64,000 bases of DNA from Acidobacteriota bacterium (GTDB lineage Bacteria > Acidobacteriota > Blastocatellia > Pyrinomonadales > Pyrinomonadaceae), in NCBI GenBank assembly GCA_020199775.1, contig JAIVJZ010000043.1:1-64000 (forward strand), in the 5' to 3' direction. The first letter of the stretch is position 1; each line of letters starts with the position of its first letter. Shown here one piece after another: positions 54,741 to 62,468 of the stretch. Position numbers and translations under genes: made by a program. The notes below the pieces were generated by a model that made no database searches, had not been told where the DNA came from, and saw nothing but the letters and a program-made list of their open reading frames with translations.

Positions 54741-55322
54741 ATGAATCGTTGGAAGAAGTGGGCGTTGCCCGTAATCATTTTGTTGGCGGGCGTGTCGCTG
54801 AACGGCTGCGGGGCGGGCGGCGGGCGGGCGCAGACCTCCGCGTCGATGCCGGCGGCGGCGGCGGCGGAGCCGGGCGGCGCCAGTTCCGTGGCGAAAGTCG
54901 GCACGGCCGTCGGCGAGAGCGCGCCGGATTTTCAACTGACGCAGTTGGACGGCGCGCAGGTGTCGCCGCAGGAGTTACGCGGCCGGCCGGCGGTGCTCGT
55001 CTTCTGGACGGCGTGGTGTCCGTCGTGCAAGGAAGAAGCCCCGCACATCAATGAACTCGCCGCGAAGTATGAGCCGCAGGGCGTGCGCGTGGTCGGCATC
55101 AACATTCAAGACAGCCCGGCGCGACTCGCCGGGGGCATCAAAGATTTCGGCATCAAGTATCCGGTAGCCAGCGACGCCGACGCGTCGGTCGCGCGCCGCT
55201 ACAAGGTCGTCGGCACGCCAACTATCGTCTTCCTCGATGAGCAGGGCATTGTGCAATACTTCGGCAACGAACTGCCGAAAGATTACGCCGCGCGACTCGA
55301 CGCGCTGCTCGCCAAAGCGTAG
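54741..55322 (+). CDS. TlpA/ResA-type thioredoxin lipoprotein
   Basis: 193-aa lipoprotein. Lipobox VSLNGC with lipid Cys at residue 23; an Ala/Gly-rich linker; then an AhpC/TlpA-type thioredoxin domain from about residue 55 (SAPDFQLTQLDGAQVSPQEL, active site FWTAWCPSCKEE with Cys93/Cys96, cis-Pro in VVGTPTIVF). It is expected on the outer face of the inner membrane, or in the outer membrane, as a reductant for periplasmic enzymes. Third gene of the ECF-controlled operon, fed with electrons by the CcdA-like protein. It converges with the nitrilase gene, 20 bp away. Confidence 0.92.
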   Translation: MNRWKKWALPVIILLAGVSLNGCGAGGGRAQTSASMPAAAAAEPGGASSVAKVGTAVGESAPDFQLTQLDGAQVSPQELRGRPAVLVFWTAWCPSCKEEAPHINELAAKYEPQGVRVVGINIQDSPARLAGGIKDFGIKYPVASDADASVARRYKVVGTPTIVFLDEQGIVQYFGNELPKDYAARLDALLAKA

Positions 55323-55341
55323 TTAAACGCTTCCGGTCGCG

Positions 55342-56277
55342 TCAGCGCAGCTTGAACTCGAACACGTCCGGGCGGCTGTAATGCCCGGTTACGTCGAGCG
55401 TCATCTTTTCGCGGTCGATGTCGGATAGATTGAGATCGGCGATGATGATGCGCTCCTCGTCGAAGACGGGTTCGACGACGTAACTGCCGTCGGGCGCGAT
55501 GACGGAACTTCCGCCGCGCAAAATAAACTCGTCCGGCCGGTCGGCCAAACTGGCCGGTCGCGTCAATTCGTCCGGCACATCGCCGACGCGCATCAAGAGT
55601 CCGATGGCGAGCACGAAGCACCTGCCCTCGAACGCATATTGCCGGCTCGCGATCTGGTGCATCTCATGCGCCGTCGGGTAGACCGCGACGTGGACGTGCT
55701 CGCCGGAGACGTGCATCGCCTGCCGCGCGAGCGGCATCCAGTGTTCCCAACAGACCAGCGAGCCGACGCGCCCGATTGAGGTCTCGACGGCCTTCAACCC
55801 GCGCCCGTCGCCCTGCCCCCAGATGATGCGCTCCGTGTAAGTCGGGACGAGTTTGCGGTGGTGGTTGATGAGCGCGCCGTCCGCGCCGAAGGTGAGCAGG
55901 GTGTTGTAGAGCGTGCCGTTGCCCGCGCCGCTCTCGACGCGCTCGTTGACGCCGATGACGACCGAGACGTTGAGTTCGCGCGCGACGGCGGACAACGCTT
56001 CGGTCGCCGCACCCGGCACGACGACGCTGTTGCGACGCAGCCGCGCGAAGACTTCCTTCGTCGGCGGGTGATTCCAGAGCGCGGCGTCGGGGCAGTGGTC
56101 GAGCCAAGCGGGATAACCGGGCAACCACGTCTCGCCGAAGGCGACGAGTCGCGCGCCCTGCGCCGCTGCCTCCCGCACCCACCCCACGGCCTTCGCCACG
56201 CTCGCCTCCAAATCCAGATAGACCGGGCTGGCCTGCACGACAGCGACCCTGATTTTCTCTGGCATACTTTCCGGCAT
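55342..56277 (-). CDS. Nitrilase/cyanide hydratase family enzyme
   Basis: 311-aa carbon-nitrogen hydrolase. The Glu-Lys-Cys triad is visible: Glu in VAFGETWLPGYP, Lys in NHHRKLVPTYTER and Cys in GSLVCWEHWMPL, with a second Glu in the middle region. Homologues convert nitriles to acids or amides. Two starts are possible, 56277 (MPESMPEK) and 56265; the second has a GGAAA site, while the first sits 5 nt after the selenoprotein stop. It ends an ECF-promoted operon, and its link to methionine repair is unclear. Candidate substrates, such as cyanide or aminonitrile by-products of halogen chemistry, are speculation. Confidence 0.9.
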   Translation of the reverse strand: MPESMPEKIRVAVVQASPVYLDLEASVAKAVGWVREAAAQGARLVAFGETWLPGYPAWLDHCPDAALWNHPPTKEVFARLRRNSVVVPGAATEALSAVARELNVSVVIGVNERVESGAGNGTLYNTLLTFGADGALINHHRKLVPTYTERIIWGQGDGRGLKAVETSIGRVGSLVCWEHWMPLARQAMHVSGEHVHVAVYPTAHEMHQIASRQYAFEGRCFVLAIGLLMRVGDVPDELTRPASLADRPDEFILRGGSSVIAPDGSYVVEPVFDEERIIIADLNLSDIDREKMTLDVTGHYSRPDVFEFKLR

Positions 56278-56282
56278 AGTTT

Positions 56283-57122
56283 TTAAGCCCCGGTAATTTC
56301 CGCCCCCGTTTCGCCCCGCGCGGCGCGCTCGTTGGCCGCGCCCTGCCGCCGCGCCTGCGCCCACGTGACGGCCAGCGACCGCACCTCGCCGCTCTCGCGC
56401 GCCTCGACGACCAGATTGAGAGCCTCCCGGATAATATGTCGTTGGAGTTCGGTGTGGAAGGGCACGCCGAAGTGGTGTCCCATCATAAACGGCACGAAGA
56501 CGGCGCGCGGCGGCTTTACGTGTCGAGTCACGTCGAGCGCGACCGAAATCGAAACCGTGGGAATGCCTCTCTGTTCGACGGCGCGCTGCACGAGCGCGAT
56601 GCTCTGGTGGCAGATCGGTCAAGCGGGCGACATCAATGCAACGTCCGCGCCGTCGGCGACAACCGCGTCGGCGATCTCTTCAGCCAACGTCCGCTCCAAA
56701 CGTTCCGCGTCCATGTTGTAGCCGATGAACGAAAAGAAGTGCGGCGTGAGCGCGGCGATGAGGCCCTCCGCCGCAAACTCTTGCAGGCGTTCGATAGGAA
56801 AGATGACGTTCAAGTCGCGCGCCGCGCCGTGCGTCGGATATTTGAGTTGATGAATCTCCAACTCGCCGGGCGTCGCCCCGGAGGGGACGCGCCGGAACGT
56901 GTAATCGCCGACCGGGTGAACGGTGTCGAAGGGCAGCGTGCCCGCCGGTTGCACGCCCGCCGTGCTGATGAACGTGAGGCGCGATTCGGCCAGCGGCCGG
57001 CGCAGGCGCGCGAGCGGCACGTAGTCATCTTTCGTGATCATCGAGCCGGGGTAGCGTTCGTTGACTGTCTCCCACAAACCCGGCCGGAGTTGCCGCCCCG
57101 CGTCGTCAAAGCGTGCCGTCAT
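56283..57122 (-). CDS. Predicted selenoprotein of the glycine/sarcosine/betaine reductase selenoprotein-B-like family
   Basis: 279-aa protein read through an in-frame TGA at 56621-56619, which encodes position 168 (SPA-U-PICHQ). Both halves (1-167 and 169-279) are in one frame with uninterrupted coding character, and the motif U-P-I-C is a UxxC redox site where Cys-containing homologues have CxxCHQ. A bSECIS-type hairpin follows the TGA at the right distance (separate entry). The N-half has VGDYTFRRVPSGA, AARDLNVIFPIERLQEF and LTPHFFSFIG, typical of this family. It overlaps the upstream gene by 17 nt and precedes the nitrilase by 5 nt, so it belongs to the ECF operon. The exact reaction is unknown; a redox role is inferred. 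Standard gene callers would split it into two. Confidence 0.82.
56582..56621 (-). promoter_or_regulatory. bSECIS element for UGA recoding
   Basis: On the transcript, UGA (56621-56619) is followed 20 nt later by a perfect 6-bp stem CGCGCU/AGCGCG with the 5-nt loop CGUGC (56598-56582). The apical loop starts 26 nt after the UGA, and G then U are at loop positions 2-3. This fits the published bacterial SECIS model (loop 16-37 nt from UGA, G within the first two loop bases). No energy calculation was made. Confidence 0.7.
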
Positions 57123-57396
57123 GTATCCATTCTCCCGAACGCTTCACCAGATAGAAATGCAGGTGAAAATAAAGGTGCGCCAGCGTCGCGGCGTCATGAC
57201 GGGCGAGCGTGTGAAGGATGAACTCGCGATTTGTCTCCGGCACGTCGAGGAGAAGTTTCAAAGCCTCAATCCACGCTTTGTCAATTTCCCCGCGCCCCGC
57301 CGCCTCGTCGCCGTCGCCGAAGTGCAGCCGCACGTAGCGAATCAACTTCTCCGTGTCGTCCGCCGCAACTGCTTCCTGCAAATACTTGAGCGACAT
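57106..57396 (-). CDS. Small helical protein of the ECF-controlled operon
   Basis: 96-aa soluble protein between the thioredoxin-MsrB gene and the selenoprotein, overlapping the latter by 17 nt. It is mainly helical (YLQEAVAADDTEKLIRYVRL, IEALKLLLDVPETNREFILH) with several His near the C-terminus (ATLAHLYFHLHFYLV). No Cys is present. The family is not recognised. Tight coupling suggests it works with the selenoprotein, perhaps as a partner or chaperone. Confidence 0.65.
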   Translation of the reverse strand: MSLKYLQEAVAADDTEKLIRYVRLHFGDGDEAAGRGEIDKAWIEALKLLLDVPETNREFILHTLARHDAATLAHLYFHLHFYLVKRSGEWIHDGTL

Positions 57397-57433
57397 TGAA
57401 AATCCAATCTGCGAAGTTTAACTCTTGCTAAGA

Positions 57434-58513
57434 TCAACTCTGCCGGTTGAACTTCAGCGCCACGGAGTTCATGCAATAGCGCAGGCCGGTCGGCGGGGGG
57501 CCGTCGTCGAAGACGTGGCCGAGGTGCGCGCCGCAGCGACTGCACAGCACTTCGGTGCGCTTCATGCCGTAGGCACTATCAACCTCTTCGGTCACGTTCG
57601 CCGCCGCGACGGGCTGGAAGAAACTCGGCCAGCCCGTGCCCGATTCAAACTTCGCCTTCGAGTTGAAGAGGACGAGATCGCAGGCCGCGCAATGGTACAC
57701 GCCGTTTTCGTGATGGTCGTTGTATGCGCCCGTGAAGGCGCGCTCCGTGCCCTTGTCGCGCATCACGCGGTATTGTTCGGCGTTGAGCAGGGCGCGCCAC
57801 TCGGCTTCCGTCTTCACGATCTTCTCGCCCTTGTACGCGTCCTGCGAGACGCCCGCGCTTTGCTTCTCGCCTTCGGCCAGCAGCGTCTTGATGATCTTCT
57901 CCTGCATGTCGTATGCGCCTTCGCCGATGTGCGTATAGCGGATGCGACCCTGCTTGTCGAGGATGACGACGGTCGGCCACGCCTGGACGCCGTAGGCGCG
58001 CCACGTCACATAGTCGTTGTCCAACACCACCGGGTACTTGATGCCGAGCGTGCGCACTTGCCCGCGCACCGTCTCGACCTGCTTCTCGCTGTCGAACTCC
58101 GGCGTCTGCACGCCGATGATGGTGAGTCCGCGCTCGCGGTAGCTCGCGTCGAAACGCTTGAGCGTGGGCAGCGTGTTGCGGCAGTTGTAGCAGCTGAACG
58201 TCCAGAAGTCTACGAGGACGACGCGCCCGCGCAAACCTTCGAGCGTGAGCGGGTCGGAGTTGATCCACGGCACGTTCTTGACTAAGGCCGGAGCCGGGCG
58301 CGCGCTCTTGGCCGAGATGAACACGTCGCGCGTGTCGGCGGGCACGTCCGCGCCCGCCGCCGTCGCCCCCTCGGCCGCGGATGCGTCATGGCTGTCAAAG
58401 TTCGCACGCGCGGCCGAATGCGTGGAGTCGCGGGTCAGCGTGCGCCCGACCACGGTGAAAACAACGACGGCAAGGATGATGACGCTCAGCGCGATGATGG
58501 TGTTACGGCTCAT
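57434..58513 (-). CDS. Membrane-anchored thioredoxin-MsrB fusion protein
   Basis: 359-aa protein starting at 58513 after GAGGAA. An N-terminal membrane anchor ([18 protein letters not shown]) and a flexible linker to about residue 80 place it on the periplasmic side. Residues about 80-215 are a thioredoxin/TlpA-like domain ([18 protein letters not shown], Cys108/Cys111; [12 protein letters not shown] with cis-Pro). Residues about 222-359 are MsrB ([22 protein letters not shown] and CSRC zinc pairs, [22 protein letters not shown] with catalytic Cys347). The thioredoxin domain can recycle its own Msr domain, a self-contained repair enzyme like the Neisseria PilB class, but lacking an MsrA domain; msrA is encoded separately at 60787. 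It heads an operon with an ECF-type promoter. Confidence 0.93.
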   Translation of the reverse strand: MSRNTIIALSVIILAVVVFTVVGRTLTRDSTHSAARANFDSHDASAAEGATAAGADVPADTRDVFISAKSARPAPALVKNVPWINSDPLTLEGLRGRVVLVDFWTFSCYNCRNTLPTLKRFDASYRERGLTIIGVQTPEFDSEKQVETVRGQVRTLGIKYPVVLDNDYVTWRAYGVQAWPTVVILDKQGRIRYTHIGEGAYDMQEKIIKTLLAEGEKQSAGVSQDAYKGEKIVKTEAEWRALLNAEQYRVMRDKGTERAFTGAYNDHHENGVYHCAACDLVLFNSKAKFESGTGWPSFFQPVAAANVTEEVDSAYGMKRTEVLCSRCGAHLGHVFDDGPPPTGLRYCMNSVALKFNRQS

Positions 58514-58623
58514 GTTTAAAGTTCCTCTTCGATCTCGAATGATTCCGGCTTCCGAGGGCGCGTTGACACAATCGTCCGGCGATGCCCACCGCCCTCGCAA
58601 TTATTCAGTTCACACCCGTTTAA

Positions 58624-58648
58624 TACCAAAAACCGCACGGATTATTCC
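58624..58648 (-). promoter_or_regulatory. ECF-type promoter of the thioredoxin-MsrB operon
   Basis: On the minus strand CCGGGAATAATCC has GGAAT at 58648-58644; after exactly 17 nt GTA lies at 58626-58624 (TGGTATTAA). The leader to ATG 58513 is about 100 nt. It shares a 12-bp perfect inverted repeat (TTATTCCCGGCA/TGCCGGGAATAA, 58642-58670) with the divergent promoter. Confidence 0.75.
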
Positions 58649-58663
58649 CGGCACTTTTTGCCG

Positions 58664-58688
58664 GGAATAAAAATCGAGGCCGCGAGTA
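58664..58688 (+). promoter_or_regulatory. ECF-type promoter of the cytochrome b561/MsrP-like/MsrA unit
   Basis: CCGGGAATAAAAA has GGAAT at 58664-58668; GTA follows after 17 nt at 58686-58688 (GAGTATTAAC). The predicted start near 58696 leaves only about 9 nt before ATG 58705 but about 45 nt before ATG 58741, favouring the latter start. Confidence 0.75.
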
Positions 58689-58740
58689 TTAACATATTGA
58701 AGAAATGATGAAAACCGGGTTTGGGGAGGCCGCCGTGGAG

Positions 58741-59469
58741 ATGAAGTTAGAAAAGAAACATCCGCTCGCGATCCGCTGGCTACACTGGATCAATTTCCCG
58801 CTCCTGACGCTGATGATCTGGAGTGGACTGTTGATCTACTGGTCAAACTCCGTGTACGGCGTGCGGCTGTTCGGCCGCGAGTTGTTCCACTTCTTCCCGC
58901 AAGGTTTTTTTGAAGCGTTGGGCGTCCCGTTCCGGCTGGCCGAGGGTATGTCCCTGCACTTCCTCTTCATGTGGTTCTTCCTGCTCAACGGCGTGCTCTA
59001 CGTGCTCTACACCATTTTCTCGGGCGAGTGGAGATTTCTCGTCCCGACTCGCCGCTCCTTCAGGGAAGCCGTCCAGGTCACGCTCCACGACTTGCACTTA
59101 AGCAAGTATCACCCGCCGCGCCGGAAATTCAACGGCGCGCAGCAGATCGCCTACACGAGCATCATCCTGATGGGCGCCGGTTCGGTGCTGACCGGGCTGG
59201 CGATCTACAAGCCGGTCTCCTTCGGCTGGCTCACGTCGCTGCTCGGCGGTTACGAGTGGGCGCGCTGGGAACACTTCTGGTTGACGGTCGGCTTTGTCCT
59301 GTTCTTCGTCGTCCACATCCTTCAGGTCGTCAAGGCCGGCTGGAACAATTTCCGCGCGATGGTCACGGGCTACGAACTCGTTCCCGCCGACAGCGCGCCA
59401 GCCGCCCACGGCGACGACTCCGGCGGCGCGCCCGTGTCCGTCACGGTGAAAGAAGGAGCGGCCGCATGA
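58741..59469 (+). CDS. Cytochrome b561-type membrane protein (MsrQ/YedZ-like electron donor)
   Basis: 242 aa from ATG 58741 (MKLEKKHPLAIRW); an upstream ATG at 58705 would add 12 residues but leaves almost no leader after the ECF promoter. GGGGAGG precedes 58741 at 11 nt. Four helices with His residues suited to bind two b haems (WLHWINFPLLTLMIWSGLLI, SLHFLFMWFFLLNGV, WEHFWLTVGFVLFFVVHILQ). It transfers electrons from the membrane pool to the next protein. The stop overlaps the next start (ATGA, 59466-59469), so it is coupled to the molybdo-enzyme. It is a b561 domain rather than the ferric-reductase fold of E. coli MsrQ, so it is an analogue. Confidence 0.85.
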   Translation: MKLEKKHPLAIRWLHWINFPLLTLMIWSGLLIYWSNSVYGVRLFGRELFHFFPQGFFEALGVPFRLAEGMSLHFLFMWFFLLNGVLYVLYTIFSGEWRFLVPTRRSFREAVQVTLHDLHLSKYHPPRRKFNGAQQIAYTSIILMGAGSVLTGLAIYKPVSFGWLTSLLGGYEWARWEHFWLTVGFVLFFVVHILQVVKAGWNNFRAMVTGYELVPADSAPAAHGDDSGGAPVSVTVKEGAAA

Positions 59470-60590
59470 GCGAGAGAGAGCGAAACAAGTTAGAAGAAAC
59501 GTCCGGCACCCTGCCTGCCGCCGGCGACGCTGGAGGGCGCATCACCTCCCACATCGTTGAGACCGACGCTGAACACGCGGCGACCGTAGCCGGGGACGCT
59601 GAACGTGCGGCGACCGCGGCCGGGGATGCTGCCGCGCGGCAAGAGATGAGCCGCCGCTCGCGGCGCAGTTTTCTCGCGTTGGGAATCGCGGCGGCCGGCG
59701 GCGGCGTCGGGTGGCGGTGGCTGCAATCGAGCGCCGACGCCGACGGCATCCACGCCCCGCTGCGTGCGGCTCACGAATTCAACGCGCGTTTGTCGAGCGC
59801 TTACTTCAGCAACGCGCGCCTCGCCCCAACGTTCGCGCGCGAACTGGCGCGCGAGCCACGCGTCAACGGCCGCGAAGGTCTGCCCGAAGACTTCGACCCG
59901 GCCGTTTGGCGTTTGCAGGTGATCGGGCTGGCGAACGCGAGCAGTTACCCGCAATACCGTGAAGATGTCGCCTACGAAACAACGAACGGCGACGACGAGG
60001 CGACACACGATTCCAGCGTTCAAGGCGGCGATGCGGGCGTTGGTCAAGCGAGTCAAGAGGCGAAGGGCGGCGCGGGTGAAGGCGGCGGGTCTGCCGCACC
60101 CGCCGAGGGCTTTGAGGAGTATCAGGAACCCGGCCTGTTGCTGACGCTCGACGACATACGCGCCCTGCCCCGCGTCGAGATGACGACCGAACTCAAGTGC
60201 ATCGAAGGTTGGAGCACCATCGTCAACTGGGCGGGCGCGCGCTTCGCCGACTTCGCCGCACGCTATCAACCGCCGACGCGCGAAGGCGGTCGCGCGCCCG
60301 ACGTGCGCGAGAGGCCGGAGGAACTCGTGCGTTACGTCGGGATGGAGACGCCCGACGGCGGCTATTACGTCGGGATGGACATGCCAAGCGCGCTGCACCC
60401 GCAGACTCTGCTCTGCTATGAGATGAACGGGCAGCCGCTCACGCCCGAACACGGCGCGCCGCTGCGGCTCGTCACCCCGGTCAAATACGGCATCAAACAT
60501 ATCAAGCGCATCGGCCGGATCACTTTCACCGACGAGCGTCCCGGCGACTTTTGGGCTGAACGCGGCTACGATTGGTACTCCGGGCATTAA
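59466..60590 (+). CDS. Tat-exported molybdopterin oxidoreductase, sulfite-oxidase/MsrP-like
   Basis: 374-aa protein of the YedY/MsrP type. The molybdenum-ligand Cys is in LKCIEGWSTIVNWAG (Cys245), with further family phrases PSALHPQTLLCYEMNGQPLT and PVKYGIKHIKRIGRITFTDE. A twin-arginine signal (SRRSRRSFLALGIAAAGGG) starts at residue 62, unusually late: the first 60 residues contain a tandem duplication (ATVAGDAE/ATAAGDAA). An alternative ATG at 59646 begins just before the Tat motif. A Gly/Ser/Asp-rich insertion at about 172-215 is not usual for the family. MsrP enzymes reduce both methionine sulfoxide epimers in periplasmic proteins; that substrate is inferred from the Msr neighbours. Confidence 0.88.
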   Translation: MSERERNKLEETSGTLPAAGDAGGRITSHIVETDAEHAATVAGDAERAATAAGDAAARQEMSRRSRRSFLALGIAAAGGGVGWRWLQSSADADGIHAPLRAAHEFNARLSSAYFSNARLAPTFARELAREPRVNGREGLPEDFDPAVWRLQVIGLANASSYPQYREDVAYETTNGDDEATHDSSVQGGDAGVGQASQEAKGGAGEGGGSAAPAEGFEEYQEPGLLLTLDDIRALPRVEMTTELKCIEGWSTIVNWAGARFADFAARYQPPTREGGRAPDVRERPEELVRYVGMETPDGGYYVGMDMPSALHPQTLLCYEMNGQPLTPEHGAPLRLVTPVKYGIKHIKRIGRITFTDERPGDFWAERGYDWYSGH

Positions 60591-60786
60591 AGCCTGCCGC
60601 GGCGCGTCAATGGCGCGCACGCCCCGCGAGACGGTGGAGAAAGGTCAGGCGTACATGTTAAATTCCACGCACACAACGGCGCGCGTGCCATCCACACGGA
60701 GGCGGATTGTCCCGCCCACCGTGTTCATCAACTTCAATCAACAACGTGCGACCGGCAGGCGCATTTCTCTCGAAAGGTAAGGTTAC

Positions 60787-61464
60787 ATGTCTCGTTATTT
60801 TTCACGCATTCTGGCGGTCTTCTTTCTCGGCTCGACTATCGCGTGCAACGCGGCAACGGCCGCCGACCAATCGGCCGTCGCCCTCCCCGACCCGACTGTG
60901 GACGCGCCGCTCGCCGCCGCGAAGGGCGAGCGCACGGCCGTCTTGGCGGGCGGCTGCTTCTGGGGCGTCGAGGCCGTCTTCGAGCATGTCAAAGGCGTCA
61001 CTAACGTTGTCTCGGGCTACTCTGGCGGAACCGCCAAGACCGCCTCTTATGATCTGGTCAGCGCGGGTCAGACCGGGCACGCCGAGGCGGTGCGCATCAC
61101 CTATGATCCATCGCAGATTACGTATGGCCGCCTGCTCAAGATTTTCTTTTCCGTCGCGCACGACCCGACGCAACTGAATCGTCAGGGGCCGGACACGGGC
61201 ACGCATTACCGCTCCGCCATCTTCTACGCCGATGCGGAACAAAAGCGCATCGCCGAGGGCTACATCAATCAGTTGAACGAGGCGAAGGTCTTCGGGGGGC
61301 GGATCGTCACGCAGGTGGGCGCGCTGAATGCTTTCCATCAGGCCGAAGCATACCATCAGGACTACGCCGCGCATCATCCTGACCAGCCCTACATCAAGCA
61401 TCACGATCTCCCGAAGGTGGAAAACCTGCGCAAGCAATTTCCCGAGCTATACGTGGTGAAATAG
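60787..61464 (+). CDS. msrA: Exported methionine-S-sulfoxide reductase MsrA
   Basis: 225-aa MsrA with an N-terminal export signal (residues about 1-26; a Cys at 20 may make it a lipoprotein, but the lipobox STIAC is imperfect). The catalytic motif AVLAGGCFWGVEAVFEHVKG contains Cys57. Other hallmarks are VVSGYSGG, TGHAEAVRITYDP, DPTQLNRQGPDTGTHYRSAI and the C-terminal FHQAEAYHQDY. It reduces the S epimer, complementing MsrB. It lies 196 bp after the molybdo-enzyme on the same strand, with no ECF motif of its own, so read-through is likely. Its reductant should be TlpA or the exported thioredoxin. Confidence 0.93.
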   Translation: MSRYFSRILAVFFLGSTIACNAATAADQSAVALPDPTVDAPLAAAKGERTAVLAGGCFWGVEAVFEHVKGVTNVVSGYSGGTAKTASYDLVSAGQTGHAEAVRITYDPSQITYGRLLKIFFSVAHDPTQLNRQGPDTGTHYRSAIFYADAEQKRIAEGYINQLNEAKVFGGRIVTQVGALNAFHQAEAYHQDYAAHHPDQPYIKHHDLPKVENLRKQFPELYVVK

Positions 61465-61595
61465 TCGAGCGTGATGCTCTCTGTGCAATTGTTCAAGCGC
61501 GTGAGTTCATCACCCGCTCGATCAACTTTTCTTCCTGTGCCGTCCGGCGCGTCTCAAGGTCGAGGTCTAAAGGAAATCGGGTCAGGAAAACAACG

Positions 61596-61757
61596 ATGCG
61601 TTTCGCAGGCAAAGTATGTTTGGTGACGGGAGGCGGCTGCGTGATCGGGCGAGTGAGTTGCGAGCGATTCGCCGTGGAAGGCAACCGGGTCGTCGTGGTG
61701 GATGCCGACGAGGAACATGGAGCGGAGACCGCACGGGCAATAACTGCGGCGGATTAA
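61596..61757 (+). pseudogene. Short-chain dehydrogenase fragment
   Basis: 53-codon remnant (MRFAGKVCLVTGGGCVIG...) containing only the first beta-alpha-beta of an SDR Rossmann fold: the cofactor motif TGGGCVIG and the Asp of VVVVDADEE that selects NAD. It stops at 61757; full SDRs are about 250 aa. The Ser-Tyr-Lys site is absent, so it cannot be an active enzyme. A ribosome-site-like AGGAAA precedes it. Confidence 0.75.
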
Positions 61758-61921
61758 CGGTTGGCGTCGCCAATCTTCTCAAGGAATAGGTCGGCTCCGA
61801 TTATGAGCGTTAACGGAGTATAACGATAAAACACTCACGTCCTTTCAGGAGAGTTGTGGAACAGGACATTCGTCGAGTCAGGGTGACGGCAGCTCGAAGA
61901 CTGCGATGGGGCGCGGGGTGG

Positions 61922-62017
61922 TTGTGTTGCAAAAAATATTTTAGCCGCAATTAGTAGAGACACAGCATTAGTGTAAAGCCCAACATCTGGCGTGATCAGA
62001 AAATTTTTGCAACACTA
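61922..62017. repeat. MITE-like element of about 96 bp
   Basis: The left end GTTGTGTTGCAAAAAATAT and right end AAATTTTTGCAACACTAC form a terminal inverted repeat of about 16 bp with one or two mismatches. The left 33 bp match the partial copy at 31549, and the termini match the element at 39125. No coding capacity. Confidence 0.65.
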
Positions 62018-62069
62018 CCCTTCAACGTGCATGAGAGGCACCGTGATGGGGCGTCGGGTGCATGCGGTT

Positions 62070-62076
62070 GTTAGGC
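62070..62076 (-). other. Possible integron attC core site (partial)
   Basis: GTTAGGC, the attC core consensus GTTRRRY, reading GCCTAAC on the minus strand followed by AACCGCATGCACCCGACG, a layout common in chromosomal attC sites. The other half of this site was not found with confidence; a MITE-like element sits where it should be. Confidence 0.35.
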
Positions 62077-62124
62077 CGCGCCATACTGACACGAACTGTT
62101 GACACAACTCGTTTCTCAGGTATG

Positions 62125-62325
62125 TCACTGCCCCTCTGCCCGAACCCTGTCACGATTGTAGAGTACCGATAGGCACTTCCAACACGTTACTGCGGCGCGG
62201 TTGTCCGTCGCGATCCCTTCCATTTCTGCCCGATGGGCGGCTTCCTTATCTCGCGGATTACATATAACCATGCCCTCGGAGTTAAGAGCATGGAGGTCGC
62301 GTTTCTGTCTCTTGTCCTTCAACAT
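62125..62325 (-). CDS. Possible small CxxC protein of an integron-like cassette
   Basis: 66-aa frame (start chosen at 62325, MLKDKRQKRD), lying between two attC-like sites. The only recognisable feature is a CxxC pair near the end (AAVTCWKCLSVLYN), as in small zinc-knuckle proteins of phages and cassettes, and a charged helix (PRDKEAAHRAEMEGIATD). The frame remains open to 62415 but would then run into the attC-like site. No ribosome site stands out. It could equally be non-coding. Confidence 0.4.
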   Translation of the reverse strand: MLKDKRQKRDLHALNSEGMVICNPRDKEAAHRAEMEGIATDNRAAVTCWKCLSVLYNRDRVRAEGQ

Positions 62326-62366
62326 CAATTGACCGTCTCGCTTCCCCTGCCCGCGCGCCTCCAGCG

Positions 62367-62468
62367 GCCTAACGCTGGCGATAAGCTGCCGCGCAGATAC
62401 CGCCGCAACGCACAAGCTAACGATAAGAAGAACGCTGACTCGCGGTCAGCCTCAGCGCCTTGTTAGAC
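62367..62468 (-). other. attC-like recombination site
   Basis: 102 bp bounded by GCCTAAC (62367-62373) and GTTAGAC (62462-62468), matching the outer core boxes RYYYAAC and GTTRRRY. The inner boxes (GGCG-ataag-CTG near 62377-62388 and CAGcct-CAGCGCC near 62450-62459) are also largely complementary. No integrase gene is in the window. Such single attC sites without integrase exist (CALIN elements), but chance similarity cannot be excluded. Confidence 0.5.

Noticed and set aside
56619-57122. Two separate short genes or a nonsense-mutated pseudogene at the TGA
   Set aside because: Both halves are in the same frame with family-like sequence, the stop sits at the UxxC position and a bSECIS-like hairpin follows. 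A simple TGC-to-TGA mutation remains possible.
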